A stretch of DNA of 64,000 nucleotides from Massilia sp. KIM (GTDB lineage Bacteria; Pseudomonadota; Gammaproteobacteria; Burkholderiales; Burkholderiaceae_D). The stretch spans positions 464,992 through 528,991 of the forward strand of contig NZ_MVAD01000003.1 in assembly GCF_002007115.1 (NCBI RefSeq), given 5' to 3'. The notes beneath the pieces were generated by a model. That model saw only the letters and a program-made list of their open reading frames with translations. It was not told the origin of the DNA and made no database searches. How positions within the stretch are numbered: position 1 is the stretch's first letter; each line of letters opens with the position of its first letter. Position numbers and translations under genes: made by a program. Below are positions 45,574 through 55,637 of the stretch, piece by piece.

Positions 45574-46794
45574 TCAGCGTACCAGCTGGTTGATTTCAAT
45601 GATCGGCATCAGCACCGCCAGCACGATCAGCAGCACGACCAGGCCCATGGCCAGGATCAGCACGGGTTCGAGCAGGCCGGCGATGGTCAGGGTGCGGCGC
45701 TCCAGGTCGGCCTGCTGGGAGTTGGCGGCGCGCTCCAGCATGGCCGGCAGCTCGCCGGTGACTTCGCCGGCGCGGATCATGTGCACCAGCATCGGCGGGA
45801 AGTGCTTCTGCACCGAGAGCGCGCGCGCCAGGCTCACGCCCTCGCGCACGCTGGCGGTGGCCTGCTCGACCAGCTCGCGCATGGCGACGTTGGACAGGGT
45901 GTCGCGGCTGGTGTCGAGGGCGCGCAGGATGGGCACGCCGGAGCCAGTGGTGATCGCCAGGGTGCTGGCGAAGCGCGCGGTGTTCAGGCTGCGCTCGAAC
46001 TTGCCGTAGATGGGCGCGTTCAGCAGCCAGGTATGCCAGCGCCGCTTGAGCTCCGGGTTGCGCAGCGCGCGCCGCCACAGCCAGAAGGCGCCGACCAGCA
46101 GGATGGCGACGTAGATGCCGTAGGCGCGCACGAAGTCCGAGATCGCCAGCATCATCACCGTCAGGAAAGGCAGCTTCTGCTTGGTATTGGCGAACACAGA
46201 GACGATCTGCGGCACCACGTAGGTGAGCAGGAAGATCACGATCGCGAACGCGACCACGGTGACGATGGCCGGATAGGTGAAGGCCAGGCGCACCTTCTGC
46301 ACCAGGGCGTTGCGGCGCTCGATGTAGTCCGCCAGGCGCGACAGCACGCGCGCGAGCTGGCCGATCTGCTCGCCAGAGGCAACCAGGCCGCGGTAGATCT
46401 CGGCGAAGTCGCGCGGGTGGCGCGACAGCGCCGCCGAGAACGAGGCGCCGCCCATGACCTCGGCGCGGATCGAGGCGATCAGGTCGCGCATATAGGGCCG
46501 CTCGGCCTGCTCCAGCAGGGCGGTGAAGGCCTGCTCCAGCGGCAGCCCGGCTTCCAGCAGGCTGGCCAGCTGGCGCGTGAACAGGGCCAGCTCAACCTGG
46601 GACAGGCGCTCGCCGAAGCCGCGCGAACGGGCCGCGCCGGATTCGTCGACCTGGGCCGCGATCGCCTCCACGGTGAGCGGCGTCAGGCCCTGGGTGCGCA
46701 GGTCGGCGCGCGCGGCGCGCGGGCTGTCGGCGTTGACCACGCCCTTGCGGGTCGAGCCGCCGGCGTCGACCGCCTCGTAACGGAAGGCCGGCAT
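45574..46794 (-). CDS. gspF: Type II secretion inner-membrane platform protein GspF
   Basis: This 406-residue platform protein has the duplicated T2SF domain: first copy about residues 70-190 (LALFTRQLASLLEAGLPLEQAF), second about 270-390 (FASTLAITTGSGVPILRAL), with three membrane helices (e.g. IVTVVAFAIVIFLLTYVV). It couples GspE ATP hydrolysis to pseudopilus assembly. It starts MPAFRYEAVDAGG, 3 bp after gspE's stop. Confidence 0.96.
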   Translation of the reverse strand: MPAFRYEAVDAGGSTRKGVVNADSPRAARADLRTQGLTPLTVEAIAAQVDESGAARSRGFGERLSQVELALFTRQLASLLEAGLPLEQAFTALLEQAERPYMRDLIASIRAEVMGGASFSAALSRHPRDFAEIYRGLVASGEQIGQLARVLSRLADYIERRNALVQKVRLAFTYPAIVTVVAFAIVIFLLTYVVPQIVSVFANTKQKLPFLTVMMLAISDFVRAYGIYVAILLVGAFWLWRRALRNPELKRRWHTWLLNAPIYGKFERSLNTARFASTLAITTGSGVPILRALDTSRDTLSNVAMRELVEQATASVREGVSLARALSVQKHFPPMLVHMIRAGEVTGELPAMLERAANSQQADLERRTLTIAGLLEPVLILAMGLVVLLIVLAVLMPIIEINQLVR

Positions 46795-46797
46795 CGC

Positions 46798-48222
46798 TTA
46801 GTCCTTCACCACGCGCAGCAGCTCGGCGCGGGTGGTGGTGCCGTCGGCGACCCAGCGCTCGCCATCGTCGCGCATGGTCTTCATGCCGCCCTTGAGCGCG
46901 GTGTCGCGGATCTCGGCTTCCGACACCTGGTTGTGGATCTGGGCGCGGATTTCCTCGGTGGTCTCGAGCAGCTCGTAGACGCCGACCCGGCCGTGGTAGC
47001 CGGTGTGGCCGCAGCGCTCGCAGCCGACCGCCTGCCAGCCGTGATTCAGGTCCTGGGTCTTGCAGTGCGGGCAGAGCTTGCGCACCAGGCGCTGGGCCAT
47101 CACGCCCAGCAGGGAGGACGACAGCAGGAAGGGTTCGATCCCCATGTCCAGCAGGCGGGTCACGGCCGAGGCGGCGTCGTTGGTGTGCAGGGTCGCCAGC
47201 ACCAGGTGGCCGGTGAGTGAGGCCTGCACCGCGATCTGGGCGGTTTCGAGGTCGCGGATCTCGCCGATCATGATCACGTCCGGGTCCTGGCGCAGGATGG
47301 CGCGCAGGGCCTTGGCGAAGGTCATGTCGATGCGGGCGTTGACCTGGGTCTGGCCGATGCCGTTCAGGTCGTACTCGATCGGGTCTTCCACCGTCATGAT
47401 GTTGGTGGTCGAGGCGTTCAGGCGCGACAGCGCCGCGTACAGGGTGGTGGTCTTGCCCGAGCCGGTCGGGCCGGTGACCAGCACGATGCCGTGCGGCTGG
47501 TTGATCAGGCGGTCGAACTGGGGCAGCATGTCCGGCGCCATGCCCAGGTGGCTGAGGTCGAGCCGGCCGGCTTCCTTGTCCAGCAGACGCAGCACGGCGC
47601 GCTCGCCGTGGCCGGTGGGCAGGGTCGAGACGCGCACGTCGACCGGCTTGCCGCCCACCCGCAGGGTGATGCGGCCGTCCTGGGGCAGGCGCTTCTCGGC
47701 GATGTCGAGCTGGGACATGATCTTGATGCGCGAGATCAGGGAAGCGTGGATGGCCTTCTTGGGGCGCACGATGTCACGCAGCGCGCCGTCGATGCGAAAG
47801 CGCACCACCGAGGTCTGCTCGAAGGGCTCGATGTGGATGTCGGACGCGCCCTCGCGCAGCGACTGGGTCAGCAGCGCGTTGATCATGCGGATCACCGGAG
47901 CGTCGTCGGAGGATTCGAGCAGATCTTCGATGGCCGGCACGTCCTGCAGCAGCTTGGTCAGGTCGAGGTCGGCGTCGAACTCGTCGGCGACCTGGGAAGC
48001 GTCGCCGCCGGCGCCCGCATAGGCGCTGGCGATCGCGTCGTCCAGCTCGCCGCGCTCGAGGCGGCGCAGGGTGATGCGCCCGAAGCGGCGCGAGACCTCG
48101 GCGATGGCGGCCGGCGAGGTGGCGCCGGAGACCAGCACTTCCACCGGATGGCCGGGTTCGTCGCCGCCGCGCGCCAGCACGCCGTGGTCGCGTGCAAAGG
48201 CGTAAGGCAACAGGTTGTTCAT
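46798..48222 (-). CDS. gspE: Type II secretion ATPase GspE
   Basis: This 474-residue cytoplasmic ATPase powers pseudopilus assembly. It carries Walker [13 protein letters not shown] (about residue 249), an Asp box and Walker B region ([16 protein letters not shown]), HTNDAASA, and a tetracysteine zinc motif (CPHCKT ... CERCGHTG, about residues 380-405). The start is ATG 48222, 7 bp after the gspD stop; an upstream extension in the same frame reads as antisense of gspD and is not coding. The N-terminal domain is short but normal for this lineage. Confidence 0.96.
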   Translation of the reverse strand: MNNLLPYAFARDHGVLARGGDEPGHPVEVLVSGATSPAAIAEVSRRFGRITLRRLERGELDDAIASAYAGAGGDASQVADEFDADLDLTKLLQDVPAIEDLLESSDDAPVIRMINALLTQSLREGASDIHIEPFEQTSVVRFRIDGALRDIVRPKKAIHASLISRIKIMSQLDIAEKRLPQDGRITLRVGGKPVDVRVSTLPTGHGERAVLRLLDKEAGRLDLSHLGMAPDMLPQFDRLINQPHGIVLVTGPTGSGKTTTLYAALSRLNASTTNIMTVEDPIEYDLNGIGQTQVNARIDMTFAKALRAILRQDPDVIMIGEIRDLETAQIAVQASLTGHLVLATLHTNDAASAVTRLLDMGIEPFLLSSSLLGVMAQRLVRKLCPHCKTQDLNHGWQAVGCERCGHTGYHGRVGVYELLETTEEIRAQIHNQVSEAEIRDTALKGGMKTMRDDGERWVADGTTTRAELLRVVKD

Positions 48223-48229
48223 GATGAAC

Positions 48230-50551
48230 TCACTTCTGGTTCTGGGGCTGCACCGGGCGGAACTGCGACGCCGCGCCCGGGCCTGGCGCCGGGCCCTGGC
48301 TGGCCGGCTGGCCGGCGCCGGGCTGGCCTTCGCCATTGACCGGACGCGGCGGCTGGTTGAGGCCGGCAGGCGGCACCGTGGCCATGTTGCCGCCCGAGGG
48401 CGGCTGGCCCTGGGTCAAGGGTGGCAGCACGGGGGCGCCGAGATCGCGCACCAGCGGGGTCGACTCCGGCTGGCCGGTGGCGCCCGCCGCGCGCATGTAT
48501 TCGTAACGGTCCATCGCCAGCGAATTCGAGGCTTCCTTGCTGCGCACCACCACCGGACGCAGGAAGACCATCAGGTTGGTCTTGACGCGGCTGCGGGTGC
48601 GGTACTTGAACAGGTTGCCGATCACCGGGATGTCGCCCAGGCCGCGCACTTTCTCTTCGCCATCGCCCTCGGTGTCCTCGATCAGGCCGCCGAGCACGAT
48701 GATCTGGCCGTCGTCGGCCAGCACATTGCTCTCGATGGCGCGCACGTTGGTGGTCAGGCCCGAGGCCGCGTTGCGGGTGGACGGATCGACGCTCGAGTTT
48801 TCGTGGTAGATCGCCATCTTGATCGTGCCGCCTTCCGAGATCTGCGGGCGCACCTTGAGCAGCAGGCCGACGTCACGGCGGTCGACGGTCTGGAAGGGAT
48901 TGCCGCCGCCGGTGGTGGTGTTGGTGGCGTACGAACCCGTGATGATGGGAACGTTCTGGCCGACCTTGATCGTCGCCAGTTCGTTGTCCAGCGTGATCAT
49001 GTTCGGTGTCGACAAGATGTTGGCGTTGCCGTCGTTTTCAAGGGCGCGCGCCACCGCGCCCAGGCCGAGCTCGCCGCCCACCTGGCGGAAGATGCCGAGC
49101 GTCAGGCCGCCCGGCACGGTCGGCACCGAGGTGCCCGAGAAGCCGTTGCGCGCCGCCGCCGCCAGGTTGACGATGCTGTTGCCGGGGCTGCCGCCGGAGA
49201 AGCTCTGCACGCCGCCGATGCGGTACTTGCTGTCGCTGTCGCCCGAGGCGCCGATCCACTGCACGCCGAATTCCGAGGCCTTGTTGGAGGTCACTTCGAC
49301 CACCAGGGCTTCGATGTAGACCTGGGAGCGGCGCACGTCGAGCTGGTCGATGACGGCGCGCAGGTTGCGGTAGACCGCGTCCGGCGCGGTGATGATCAGG
49401 CTGTTGGTCGAGGCGTCGGCCTGGATGAAGCCGGAACCCGCGCCGCCGCCGGCCCCGCCCGCGGTGAGCTGGCTCTGCTGGCCGAAGGTATTGCCGGTGC
49501 CGGCCATGCCGGCGCTGCTCTGCTGGCCCTGCTGGCCGCCGAGTCCGCCGCCGCCGAAGGCGCCGCCTTGGCTGCCGGCCTGGATCGAGCCGCCCGAGGT
49601 GCCCTGCTGCTGTACCGGCACCGCCGAAGCGTCCTGCGAGACCACGGCGCGCAGGGTCTGGGCCACGCGGCTGGCGTCGGCGTTCTTCAGGTAGACCACG
49701 TGGATATTGCCCTGGGTGGTGGTGGGCTGGTCGAGGCGGGCGATCAGGTTCTTGGCCAGGTTGGCGCGCGCCGGCGAGGGGGCGCGCACGATGACCGAAT
49801 TGGTGCGCGGGTCGGGCAGCACGGTCACGCGGCCGGAATCGCCGCCGGCCGCGGGTTCCATCAGCCGGGTGACGAGCTGGGCCACGTCGCTGGCGATGCC
49901 GTTGCGGATCGGGATCACGTCGAGGTCGGCCGCCACCGGGGCGTCGAGGGCGGCGATGATCTTGGCCAGGCGGCGCAGGTTGTCGGCATAGTCGGTAATG
50001 ACCAGGGTGTTGTTGCCCGGGTTGGCCATGATCGAGTTGTTGGGCGAAATCAGCGGACGCAGCACGGCCGTGAGGTTGGCCGCCGACTCATAGGACAGGT
50101 AGAACACCTGGGTCGCGATCTGGTCGCCGGTGGCGCGGCTGGCGCGCGTGCCGCCCACCTGGGTGGGCGAGGACTGCAGCTTGGCTTCGGCCTCGGGCAC
50201 GACCTTGGCGTAGCCGTCGCCGCTGGTGACCACGGCGAAACCCTGCAGGCGCAGCGCCGAGGTCAGCAGGCGGAAGGCTTCGGCCTTGCTGAGCGACTTT
50301 TCCGACTGCAGGGTGAGCGTGCCCTTGACGCGCGGGTCGATGATGAAGGTCATGCCGGTGTAGTGGCCGATCGCCTTGATCACCGATTCGATGTCGGCAT
50401 TCACGAAGCTCAGCGCGGCGGCATTGGCCTGCTCCTGGGCCAGCACCGGCAGCGGCGCGACCGAGGTGGCGGCGAAGCAGCACAGCATGGCGCCGGCGGC
50501 GAGGCGGCGCAGCGCCGGAATCTCGTAGGTGGTACGGAAATTTTTCTTCAT
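48230..50551 (-). CDS. gspD: Type II secretion secretin GspD
   Basis: This 773-residue secretin forms the outer-membrane channel. It has a signal peptide (cleavage near VLAQ), N0 ([19 protein letters not shown]), three N1-N3 KH-like repeats ([52 protein letters not shown]), a Gly/Gln-rich linker (about residues 320-370), then the C-terminal secretin domain with [10 protein letters not shown] and VPVIGNLF. A Pro/Gln-rich C-terminal tail (from about 690) is present. The start shares one base with the gspN stop (TAATG). Confidence 0.96.
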   Translation of the reverse strand: MKKNFRTTYEIPALRRLAAGAMLCCFAATSVAPLPVLAQEQANAAALSFVNADIESVIKAIGHYTGMTFIIDPRVKGTLTLQSEKSLSKAEAFRLLTSALRLQGFAVVTSGDGYAKVVPEAEAKLQSSPTQVGGTRASRATGDQIATQVFYLSYESAANLTAVLRPLISPNNSIMANPGNNTLVITDYADNLRRLAKIIAALDAPVAADLDVIPIRNGIASDVAQLVTRLMEPAAGGDSGRVTVLPDPRTNSVIVRAPSPARANLAKNLIARLDQPTTTQGNIHVVYLKNADASRVAQTLRAVVSQDASAVPVQQQGTSGGSIQAGSQGGAFGGGGLGGQQGQQSSAGMAGTGNTFGQQSQLTAGGAGGGAGSGFIQADASTNSLIITAPDAVYRNLRAVIDQLDVRRSQVYIEALVVEVTSNKASEFGVQWIGASGDSDSKYRIGGVQSFSGGSPGNSIVNLAAAARNGFSGTSVPTVPGGLTLGIFRQVGGELGLGAVARALENDGNANILSTPNMITLDNELATIKVGQNVPIITGSYATNTTTGGGNPFQTVDRRDVGLLLKVRPQISEGGTIKMAIYHENSSVDPSTRNAASGLTTNVRAIESNVLADDGQIIVLGGLIEDTEGDGEEKVRGLGDIPVIGNLFKYRTRSRVKTNLMVFLRPVVVRSKEASNSLAMDRYEYMRAAGATGQPESTPLVRDLGAPVLPPLTQGQPPSGGNMATVPPAGLNQPPRPVNGEGQPGAGQPASQGPAPGPGAASQFRPVQPQNQK

Positions 50552-51324
50552 TATCTGAACTCGAGTGCGATTACGTTTTTGCCGTTCACCATGCGTCGCT
50601 GGCCCAGCAGGTTCAACATGTTACCCAGCGTATCTTCGTAGCCTTCGGCGGCCGTTGCCTGCCCGGAAAAGCGCAGACGTCCATTTTGCAGCATTCCCGA
50701 ACCCGACAGCAGCAGCGCGCCGCGAACGGTGCGCAGGCTCAAATCGGCCTGCGGCCCGCGCCAGTCCATCAGCATCTCGTAGCTGCCGAGCGGTTTGACC
50801 GGAGACAGGCGCGAGCCCATGTCGGTCATGGACAGCACCGTGCGGCCCTGCACCGCGACGCTCTGCGGCTGGCGCAGCAGGTCGAGGGTATTCCAGGTGA
50901 GCTTGATGACGCCGCTCAGGGCCAGTGTGTTGAGCGGCGCTCCGAGGCCCGCCAGGCCTTCGGCCGGCAGCAGCAGTTCGCCGGCGCTGACCTGCCACTG
51001 CGACCACGAGCCTTCGATGCGCACCGGCTGCGCCAGTGCTTGCGGGTTCTCCAGTTCCATGCTGACCTGGCCGAACATCACCAGGGGCGAAAGTTTCCAT
51101 GCGAAACGTCCAGGCAGCAGCGGCGTGACCGCTCCACCCGCGCCCGGCGCCCCGCCGATAAAGGCCGAGCCGTTCCACAGCGTACCCTGCGCATCCCCCA
51201 GAGTCAAACGGCCGCCGGTCTGGCGTTCGACCATGGGGCCGAGCCAGGCGGCGGGCAGGAAGGCCAGGACGGTCAGCAGCACCGCCAGCAGCACCGCCCC
51301 GCCCCACAGCAGCGCGCGCCTCAT
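50551..51324 (-). CDS. gspN: Type II secretion protein N
   Basis: This 257-residue protein has one N-terminal membrane helix (LLWGGAVLLAVLLTVLAFLPAAWLG) and a periplasmic beta-rich domain (GGRLTLGDAQGTLWNGSAFI). It is an accessory subunit of the system in many betaproteobacteria. Its start overlaps the gspM stop by ATGA and its stop overlaps gspD, so it is translated as part of the operon. Confidence 0.92.
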   Translation of the reverse strand: MRRALLWGGAVLLAVLLTVLAFLPAAWLGPMVERQTGGRLTLGDAQGTLWNGSAFIGGAPGAGGAVTPLLPGRFAWKLSPLVMFGQVSMELENPQALAQPVRIEGSWSQWQVSAGELLLPAEGLAGLGAPLNTLALSGVIKLTWNTLDLLRQPQSVAVQGRTVLSMTDMGSRLSPVKPLGSYEMLMDWRGPQADLSLRTVRGALLLSGSGMLQNGRLRFSGQATAAEGYEDTLGNMLNLLGQRRMVNGKNVIALEFR

Positions 51325-51839
51325 TGGGGGGGCGCGCTGCCCTGGCGCAGCGTGAGCGTGGCGTCGACCTGGCCGAGGGCGGTCTGGGCGCTGAAGGCCG
51401 CGTCCTGCACCAGCACCCGGTTCTCGCGGCGCTGGGCGTCGAGCCAGGCCATCAGGTTGGCGAAGGACACGCCCTTGAATTCCATCTTGGCATATTCGCC
51501 GGTCATGGTGAGCGAAGCGGCGGTGAGGCCGCGGCTGGCCAGGCTGGCCGTGAGCCCTTCGCGCGTCATCGGCGTCACGCTCGGCGCCGGGGTCGCGGCC
51601 ACGGCCTGGGCCTCGGCAGCCAGGGCCTGCATCTGCGCGGCCTGCTGGCGCAGCTGTGGCAGGGAACGGCGCAGCTGCTCGCGGCCGCTCAGCGCGGGAT
51701 CGATGAAGATGCTGTAGACCAGGGCCAGGCCGACCACGACGGCGCCGATGGTGAGCATGCGGCGCTCCTGGTCGGTGCGCGCGATCCAGTAGGCGAGCGC
51801 GCGTTCGCGCAGCGCTCCGATGCGGGTTGCGAGGTTCAT
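51321..51839 (-). CDS. gspM: Type II secretion protein M
   Basis: This 172-residue inner-membrane protein partners GspL. It begins MNLATRIGALRERALAYWIARTDQERRML, followed by one membrane helix (GAVVVGLALVYSIFI), a coiled-coil-prone segment (LRRSLPQLRQQAAQMQALAAEAQ) and a C-terminal ferredoxin-like domain. Both ends overlap neighbours by ATGA, indicating tight translational coupling with gspL and gspN. Confidence 0.93.
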   Translation of the reverse strand: MNLATRIGALRERALAYWIARTDQERRMLTIGAVVVGLALVYSIFIDPALSGREQLRRSLPQLRQQAAQMQALAAEAQAVAATPAPSVTPMTREGLTASLASRGLTAASLTMTGEYAKMEFKGVSFANLMAWLDAQRRENRVLVQDAAFSAQTALGQVDATLTLRQGSAPPQ

Positions 51840-53044
51840 GGGGTGGCTCCTGTGCTGCGGATCACCCAGGTGGCGGGCGCCGTTTCCTCCAGGCTCAGGT
51901 TGCGCGCCGCCAGCGCCGTCTTGAGCTGGCCGGTCACGGAAGGATCGATGGTGTCGGGCTTGACCCGCACGGTGAGTGCGCGCTCGCGGAATTCCATCGA
52001 GGCGATGCCGGGCTGGCGCCCGAGTGCGCGGATGGCTTCGCCGACGGCGGCGGCGATCCAGTGGAACTCGTCGGGGGCGACCTGGCCGCTGCCGGCCTTG
52101 GCGCGCGCGATGTTCTGGCGCATCTGGGCCACCGGGTCGATCGCCGGCTGGTTCGGATAGACCGAGCGGAACACCTGGGTGATCTGCTGGCGCACGCCGT
52201 CGGCCTCGCGCTTGAGGCGCAGCCATTCGATGTTCAGGCCGACGATGTTGACCACCGCCGCCAGCAGGGCCAGGCGGATCGGCCAGCGCCAGCGGCTCCA
52301 GTCGCGCTGGGCCACGCCGGCCGCGCCCAGGCCCTGCACCAGGTCGATCGGGCAGCTCCTGGCGCCGGCGATCCAGTGGGCCCAGCCCTCGCTCTCGAGG
52401 GTGATGCCGGGACCGGCCTCGGCCAGCAGGACCTGGTATTCGCCCAGCTGCTCGTGCGGCACGTAGAGGTTGAGCGGGGCGTCGCCCGACAGCGCGCGCG
52501 CCGTCTGCAGCACCGCGGCCGGGCTGGCGTCCAGGGCCAGGCCCAGGCCTTCGTACTGGCTCTGGCGCATGATGAGTTCGCCGTTGCCGATGGCGGCGCT
52601 GACGCTGCCCGGCTGCAGGGGCAGGCAGAGCTGGGCCGGCATGGCGGCCACGGCGCGCGCGCCCTGGCCCAGCACGGTGCGCACGATGGGCTCGAGCCAG
52701 TCGCGCTGGACCACGGCCACCGGACGGCGGCCGTCGGCGAGCTGGGGACCGGCCACCAGCACGCAGTCGAGCGGGTCGCCCAGGATGTGTTCCTCGACCA
52801 GGGCCGGCAGGGCCGCGCGCAGGCGCGCCCCGGTCAGCGGCGGGGCCTGGACCGTCAGCAGGTTGACGTCGGCGCCGGCCAGCACCAGCACCACGCGGCG
52901 GCTGGCCGCGACCACGTCGCCCAGGTTGCGCAGCGGGCCTTCGCCCTGGTTGTCGATGGTGCCGCCTTCGGACACCAGCGCGAACCGGCACAGGGCGCCC
53001 TCGCCTTCGGCGCGGGCCGGGTGCCGTATGTAGAGAGTAGTCAA
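51836..53044 (-). CDS. gspL: Type II secretion protein L
   Basis: This 402-residue protein has a cytoplasmic actin-like domain that binds GspE (about residues 1-240), one membrane helix (IRLALLAAVVNIVGLNI, about 255) and a periplasmic ferredoxin-like domain that pairs with GspM. It starts at TTG 53044 (reading LTTLYIRHP, starting Met by convention); no nearby ATG fits. It ends in an ATGA overlap with gspM. Confidence 0.93.
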   Translation of the reverse strand: MTTLYIRHPARAEGEGALCRFALVSEGGTIDNQGEGPLRNLGDVVAASRRVVLVLAGADVNLLTVQAPPLTGARLRAALPALVEEHILGDPLDCVLVAGPQLADGRRPVAVVQRDWLEPIVRTVLGQGARAVAAMPAQLCLPLQPGSVSAAIGNGELIMRQSQYEGLGLALDASPAAVLQTARALSGDAPLNLYVPHEQLGEYQVLLAEAGPGITLESEGWAHWIAGARSCPIDLVQGLGAAGVAQRDWSRWRWPIRLALLAAVVNIVGLNIEWLRLKREADGVRQQITQVFRSVYPNQPAIDPVAQMRQNIARAKAGSGQVAPDEFHWIAAAVGEAIRALGRQPGIASMEFRERALTVRVKPDTIDPSVTGQLKTALAARNLSLEETAPATWVIRSTGATP

Positions 53045-53060
53045 ACGGTCTCGCTTTCTT

Positions 53061-54092
53061 CTAGTTCTGGCGGGTCCAGATCACCTTGGTGCCGCCCCCG
53101 ATGATGTTGCCACGGCTGATCAGCGATTCAGCATTTAGTGCAGCCCGGTCGAGCCGGATGCGGCTTTGTACCAAAAAATAACTGCTTTGCACGTTGATAT
53201 CGCCATCCTCGAACCCTTCCGTCGTCTTCAATTCAGATTTGAACTGGTTGAGGTCGCGCCAGGGCGCACGCTTGCGCCGCTCCACCAGCACGTTCGCCTC
53301 CGACAGCGAATACCCCGGCAGCACTGCCGCCAGCACCTCGGCCGGGGCGGTATTGACGTTCACCGGCGTCCGCGCCGGCAGCACGGTCACGAAGGGGCGC
53401 AGGGTCTGCACCACCTCGGGTGTGAAACCTTGCAGGCTCAGCAGGTCGTCGACCCGCATCAGCGGCATCGGCGTGCCGGTGATGCCGGCCGCCTCGCGCG
53501 TGCTGCCGCTGGCGTCCGCGCCACCGCCCTGCTGCCCGCCCTGCTGCCCGCCCTGCGGGTTGCCGGGGTCGGTCGGCACCGCCGGCGGCGGCTGACCGGC
53601 CGCCACCAGCAGGGCCGCGCGCTGCGCAAGTCGGCCATCCAGGCGCAGGTTGACCAGCAGCCGGTTGAAGATCGCCTGCTGGTGGGGATCGACGATCCCG
53701 TCCTTTGCCAGGTTAGTAAGATTGTAACGCGAGCTCGCGTCGATAATGTTGCCGGACAGCGAAGCGTCGAAGTTTTCGCCTTCGATGCGCTCGCGTTCGA
53801 TGTACTGGTCGAGCCGGGTCTCGGCCAGCGGGGTGGCCCAGACCTGGTCGAGCGAGGTGTAATCGCCGGTGTAATTGCTCGGGCGCAGGACAACGCTGGC
53901 CCAGTCGAGGGCGCCGCGCAGGATCCACTGGGTCTGCAATTGCAGGCGCTGGTTTTCCATGGAGCGTACCTGGACCTGCTGCTGCCAGAACAGGCTGGCC
54001 ACGATGGAAATGGCGAGGGTGGTCAGGAGCAGCGCGGTGACCACGGCGACGCCGCGCTGGCGCTGGAGGAAGGCCGGAGGCATGGTGCGCAT
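53061..54092 (-). CDS. gspK: Type II secretion minor pseudopilin GspK
   Basis: This 343-residue minor pseudopilin caps the pseudopilus tip. It has a short leader ending in QRG, then VAVVTALLLTTLAISIVASLF, the usual hydrophobic pilin helix; the Glu at +5 is absent, as known for GspK. A long globular domain follows, including FNRLLVNLRLDG and VNVNTAPAEVLAAVLPGYS. Overlap with gspJ is a single base (TGATG). Confidence 0.95.
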   Translation of the reverse strand: MRTMPPAFLQRQRGVAVVTALLLTTLAISIVASLFWQQQVQVRSMENQRLQLQTQWILRGALDWASVVLRPSNYTGDYTSLDQVWATPLAETRLDQYIERERIEGENFDASLSGNIIDASSRYNLTNLAKDGIVDPHQQAIFNRLLVNLRLDGRLAQRAALLVAAGQPPPAVPTDPGNPQGGQQGGQQGGGADASGSTREAAGITGTPMPLMRVDDLLSLQGFTPEVVQTLRPFVTVLPARTPVNVNTAPAEVLAAVLPGYSLSEANVLVERRKRAPWRDLNQFKSELKTTEGFEDGDINVQSSYFLVQSRIRLDRAALNAESLISRGNIIGGGTKVIWTRQN

Positions 54093-54769
54093 CAGGTGCC
54101 TCCCAGCAGGAAGGCTTTCATCAGCGGCGCGGGGACATTGCGCACGCTGAGCGCGACCTGCACGCCGGTGGGCTCGGACAGGTTGCCCGGCAGGGCCGGC
54201 TGGCCGGCCGGCGTGGCCAGCGGCGGCAGCGCCTGCTGCTGCGCGAGCAGCGGATCACCGACTATGCGCGCCGGATCGTTGCGCCAGGCATTGCTCTGCC
54301 AGGCCTGGACCTGCATGGCCAGCACCCCGCCCTGCAGGGCCACCGGCGGCGCGTTCTGGGCCGGGGCGTCGCCGGCCATGGCTTCCCACAGCTGTTCGAG
54401 CTGGACCAGGTCGCGCGTGCCGGGGGTCTCGCGGCGCAGCAACTGGCCGCCGACCACGCGGTAGGACACGACCTGCAGGCGCGAGGATTCGTTCTCGACA
54501 TAGACCTTGCGCACCAGGGTCAGGCGGTCGGCGTCCCATTGCAGGTAGGGGCGGCGGCCGATCACGTCGGCCCCGGCGATATGGGCGAAGTCGCTCTGCA
54601 TCTGGGCGAAGGCGAGCTGCATGCCGCGCGTGGCCTCCATCTGCTCGGTCAGGATGATGCGGCCGCGCACGATGCCGTCCAGCCCCCGCCAGCCGAGCAC
54701 GGCCACGATGGCCAAGATCGAGATCGCCACCAGCAGCTCGACCAGGGTAAAACCGCGCTGGGGTTTCAT
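54092..54769 (-). CDS. gspJ: Type II secretion minor pseudopilin GspJ
   Basis: This 225-residue minor pseudopilin has a prepilin leader and cleavage motif QRGFTLVELLVAISILAIVAVLGWRGLD with Glu at +5. The globular domain includes YLQWDADRLTLVRK. The start is ATG 54769, overlapping the gspI stop by ATGA; upstream frame sequence is not coding. It forms the tip complex with GspI and GspK. Confidence 0.95.
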   Translation of the reverse strand: MKPQRGFTLVELLVAISILAIVAVLGWRGLDGIVRGRIILTEQMEATRGMQLAFAQMQSDFAHIAGADVIGRRPYLQWDADRLTLVRKVYVENESSRLQVVSYRVVGGQLLRRETPGTRDLVQLEQLWEAMAGDAPAQNAPPVALQGGVLAMQVQAWQSNAWRNDPARIVGDPLLAQQQALPPLATPAGQPALPGNLSEPTGVQVALSVRNVPAPLMKAFLLGGT

Positions 54770-55149
54770 ATCGGTGAGGGCCTCAGGACGAGTTGGACCA
54801 GTTTGACAATCCGCCGGCCGGGATTGTCGACGTCGAAGACCGACACTTCGATGCGGCGCAACAGCGGGTTGGGGCTGGTAAAGACTTCTTCCTCGCACAT
54901 GAGATTAAGGTCGCCTTGCGGGCAGGGAAAGCTGCGCCGCCCGACCTCGGGGAATTCGCGTCCGATGCGGATCTGCACCAGGCGGTTCTCGGCCGACCAG
55001 GTCGCCATCATGGAGGCGCGCAGGTTGGACGAGTTGGCGGTCAGGCTGCCGACCGCGCGCAGGCCGGCCGAGAGCGCGGTGCCGACGATGACCAGGGCCA
55101 CCAGCACCTCGAGCAGGGTGAAACCGCGGGAGGGGGCGCGCATCGTCAT
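54766..55149 (-). CDS. gspI: Type II secretion minor pseudopilin GspI
   Basis: This 127-residue pseudopilin has the motif SRGFTLLEVLVALVIVGTALSAGLR with cleavage after Gly and Glu at +5. A C-terminal domain contains NRLVQIRIGREFPEVG and a conserved EEVFTSPNPLLRRIEVSVFD segment. It overlaps gspH and gspJ by ATGA at both ends. Confidence 0.95.
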   Translation of the reverse strand: MTMRAPSRGFTLLEVLVALVIVGTALSAGLRAVGSLTANSSNLRASMMATWSAENRLVQIRIGREFPEVGRRSFPCPQGDLNLMCEEEVFTSPNPLLRRIEVSVFDVDNPGRRIVKLVQLVLRPSPI

Positions 55150-55631
55150 TCGACCGTGAAATGGCCAACGCCGTCGGCGCGGATGGCCACGGCGTTGCCG
55201 CCGCTGGCCAGGGTCAGGAGGAAGGGCTTGTCGACCGGCTCGCGCCCGAAGGTGATGCGCAGGGTCTCGCCAGCGGCGCTGGCGCCGGCCGGTTCCAGCA
55301 CCAGCTGCAGGGGGGCGTTCTTGAAGCCGCGCTCGCGCAGCAGGTCGTCGCGGGTGACCGGCTCCCAGCCGGTGTCGCCGCGCACCATGAAGCGGTAGCG
55401 CTCGCCGTTGGCCTCGAAGGCCACCAGGCGGTTGCGCACGATGGCCTCGTCGCGCGCCAGTTGCAGCAGCAGCGCCAGGCGCTGGGCTTCCTGCTGCAGG
55501 TCCTGGCGCGGGCTGGGGATGGCGTTGAGCGAAGCCAGGCCGAGCGTGATGCCGATGATGACCATCACGACCAGCAGCTCCACCAGGGTGAACCCGGTGG
55601 CCTTGCGCAGCGGGCGCGGGGCCGGGATCAA
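55146..55631 (-). CDS. gspH: Type II secretion minor pseudopilin GspH
   Basis: This 161-residue pseudopilin has KATGFTLVELLVVMVIIGITLGLA, with cleavage after Gly and Glu at +5. The likely start is TTG 55631, with GGGAG about 9 nt upstream; no suitable ATG precedes the leader. A beta-rich C-terminal domain (YRFMVRGDTGWEPV) follows. It overlaps gspI by ATGA. Confidence 0.93.
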   Translation of the reverse strand: MIPAPRPLRKATGFTLVELLVVMVIIGITLGLASLNAIPSPRQDLQQEAQRLALLLQLARDEAIVRNRLVAFEANGERYRFMVRGDTGWEPVTRDDLLRERGFKNAPLQLVLEPAGASAAGETLRITFGREPVDKPFLLTLASGGNAVAIRADGVGHFTVE

Positions 55632-55637
55632 GAAAAC

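Noticed and set aside
51840..52991. Long minus-strand open frame joined to the gspM frame
   Set aside because: It overlaps gspL out of frame and lacks pilus or membrane features; only the gspM part after 51839 is coding.
53061..54092. Missing Glu at +5 in GspK as a defect
   Set aside because: GspK pseudopilins normally lack this Glu.
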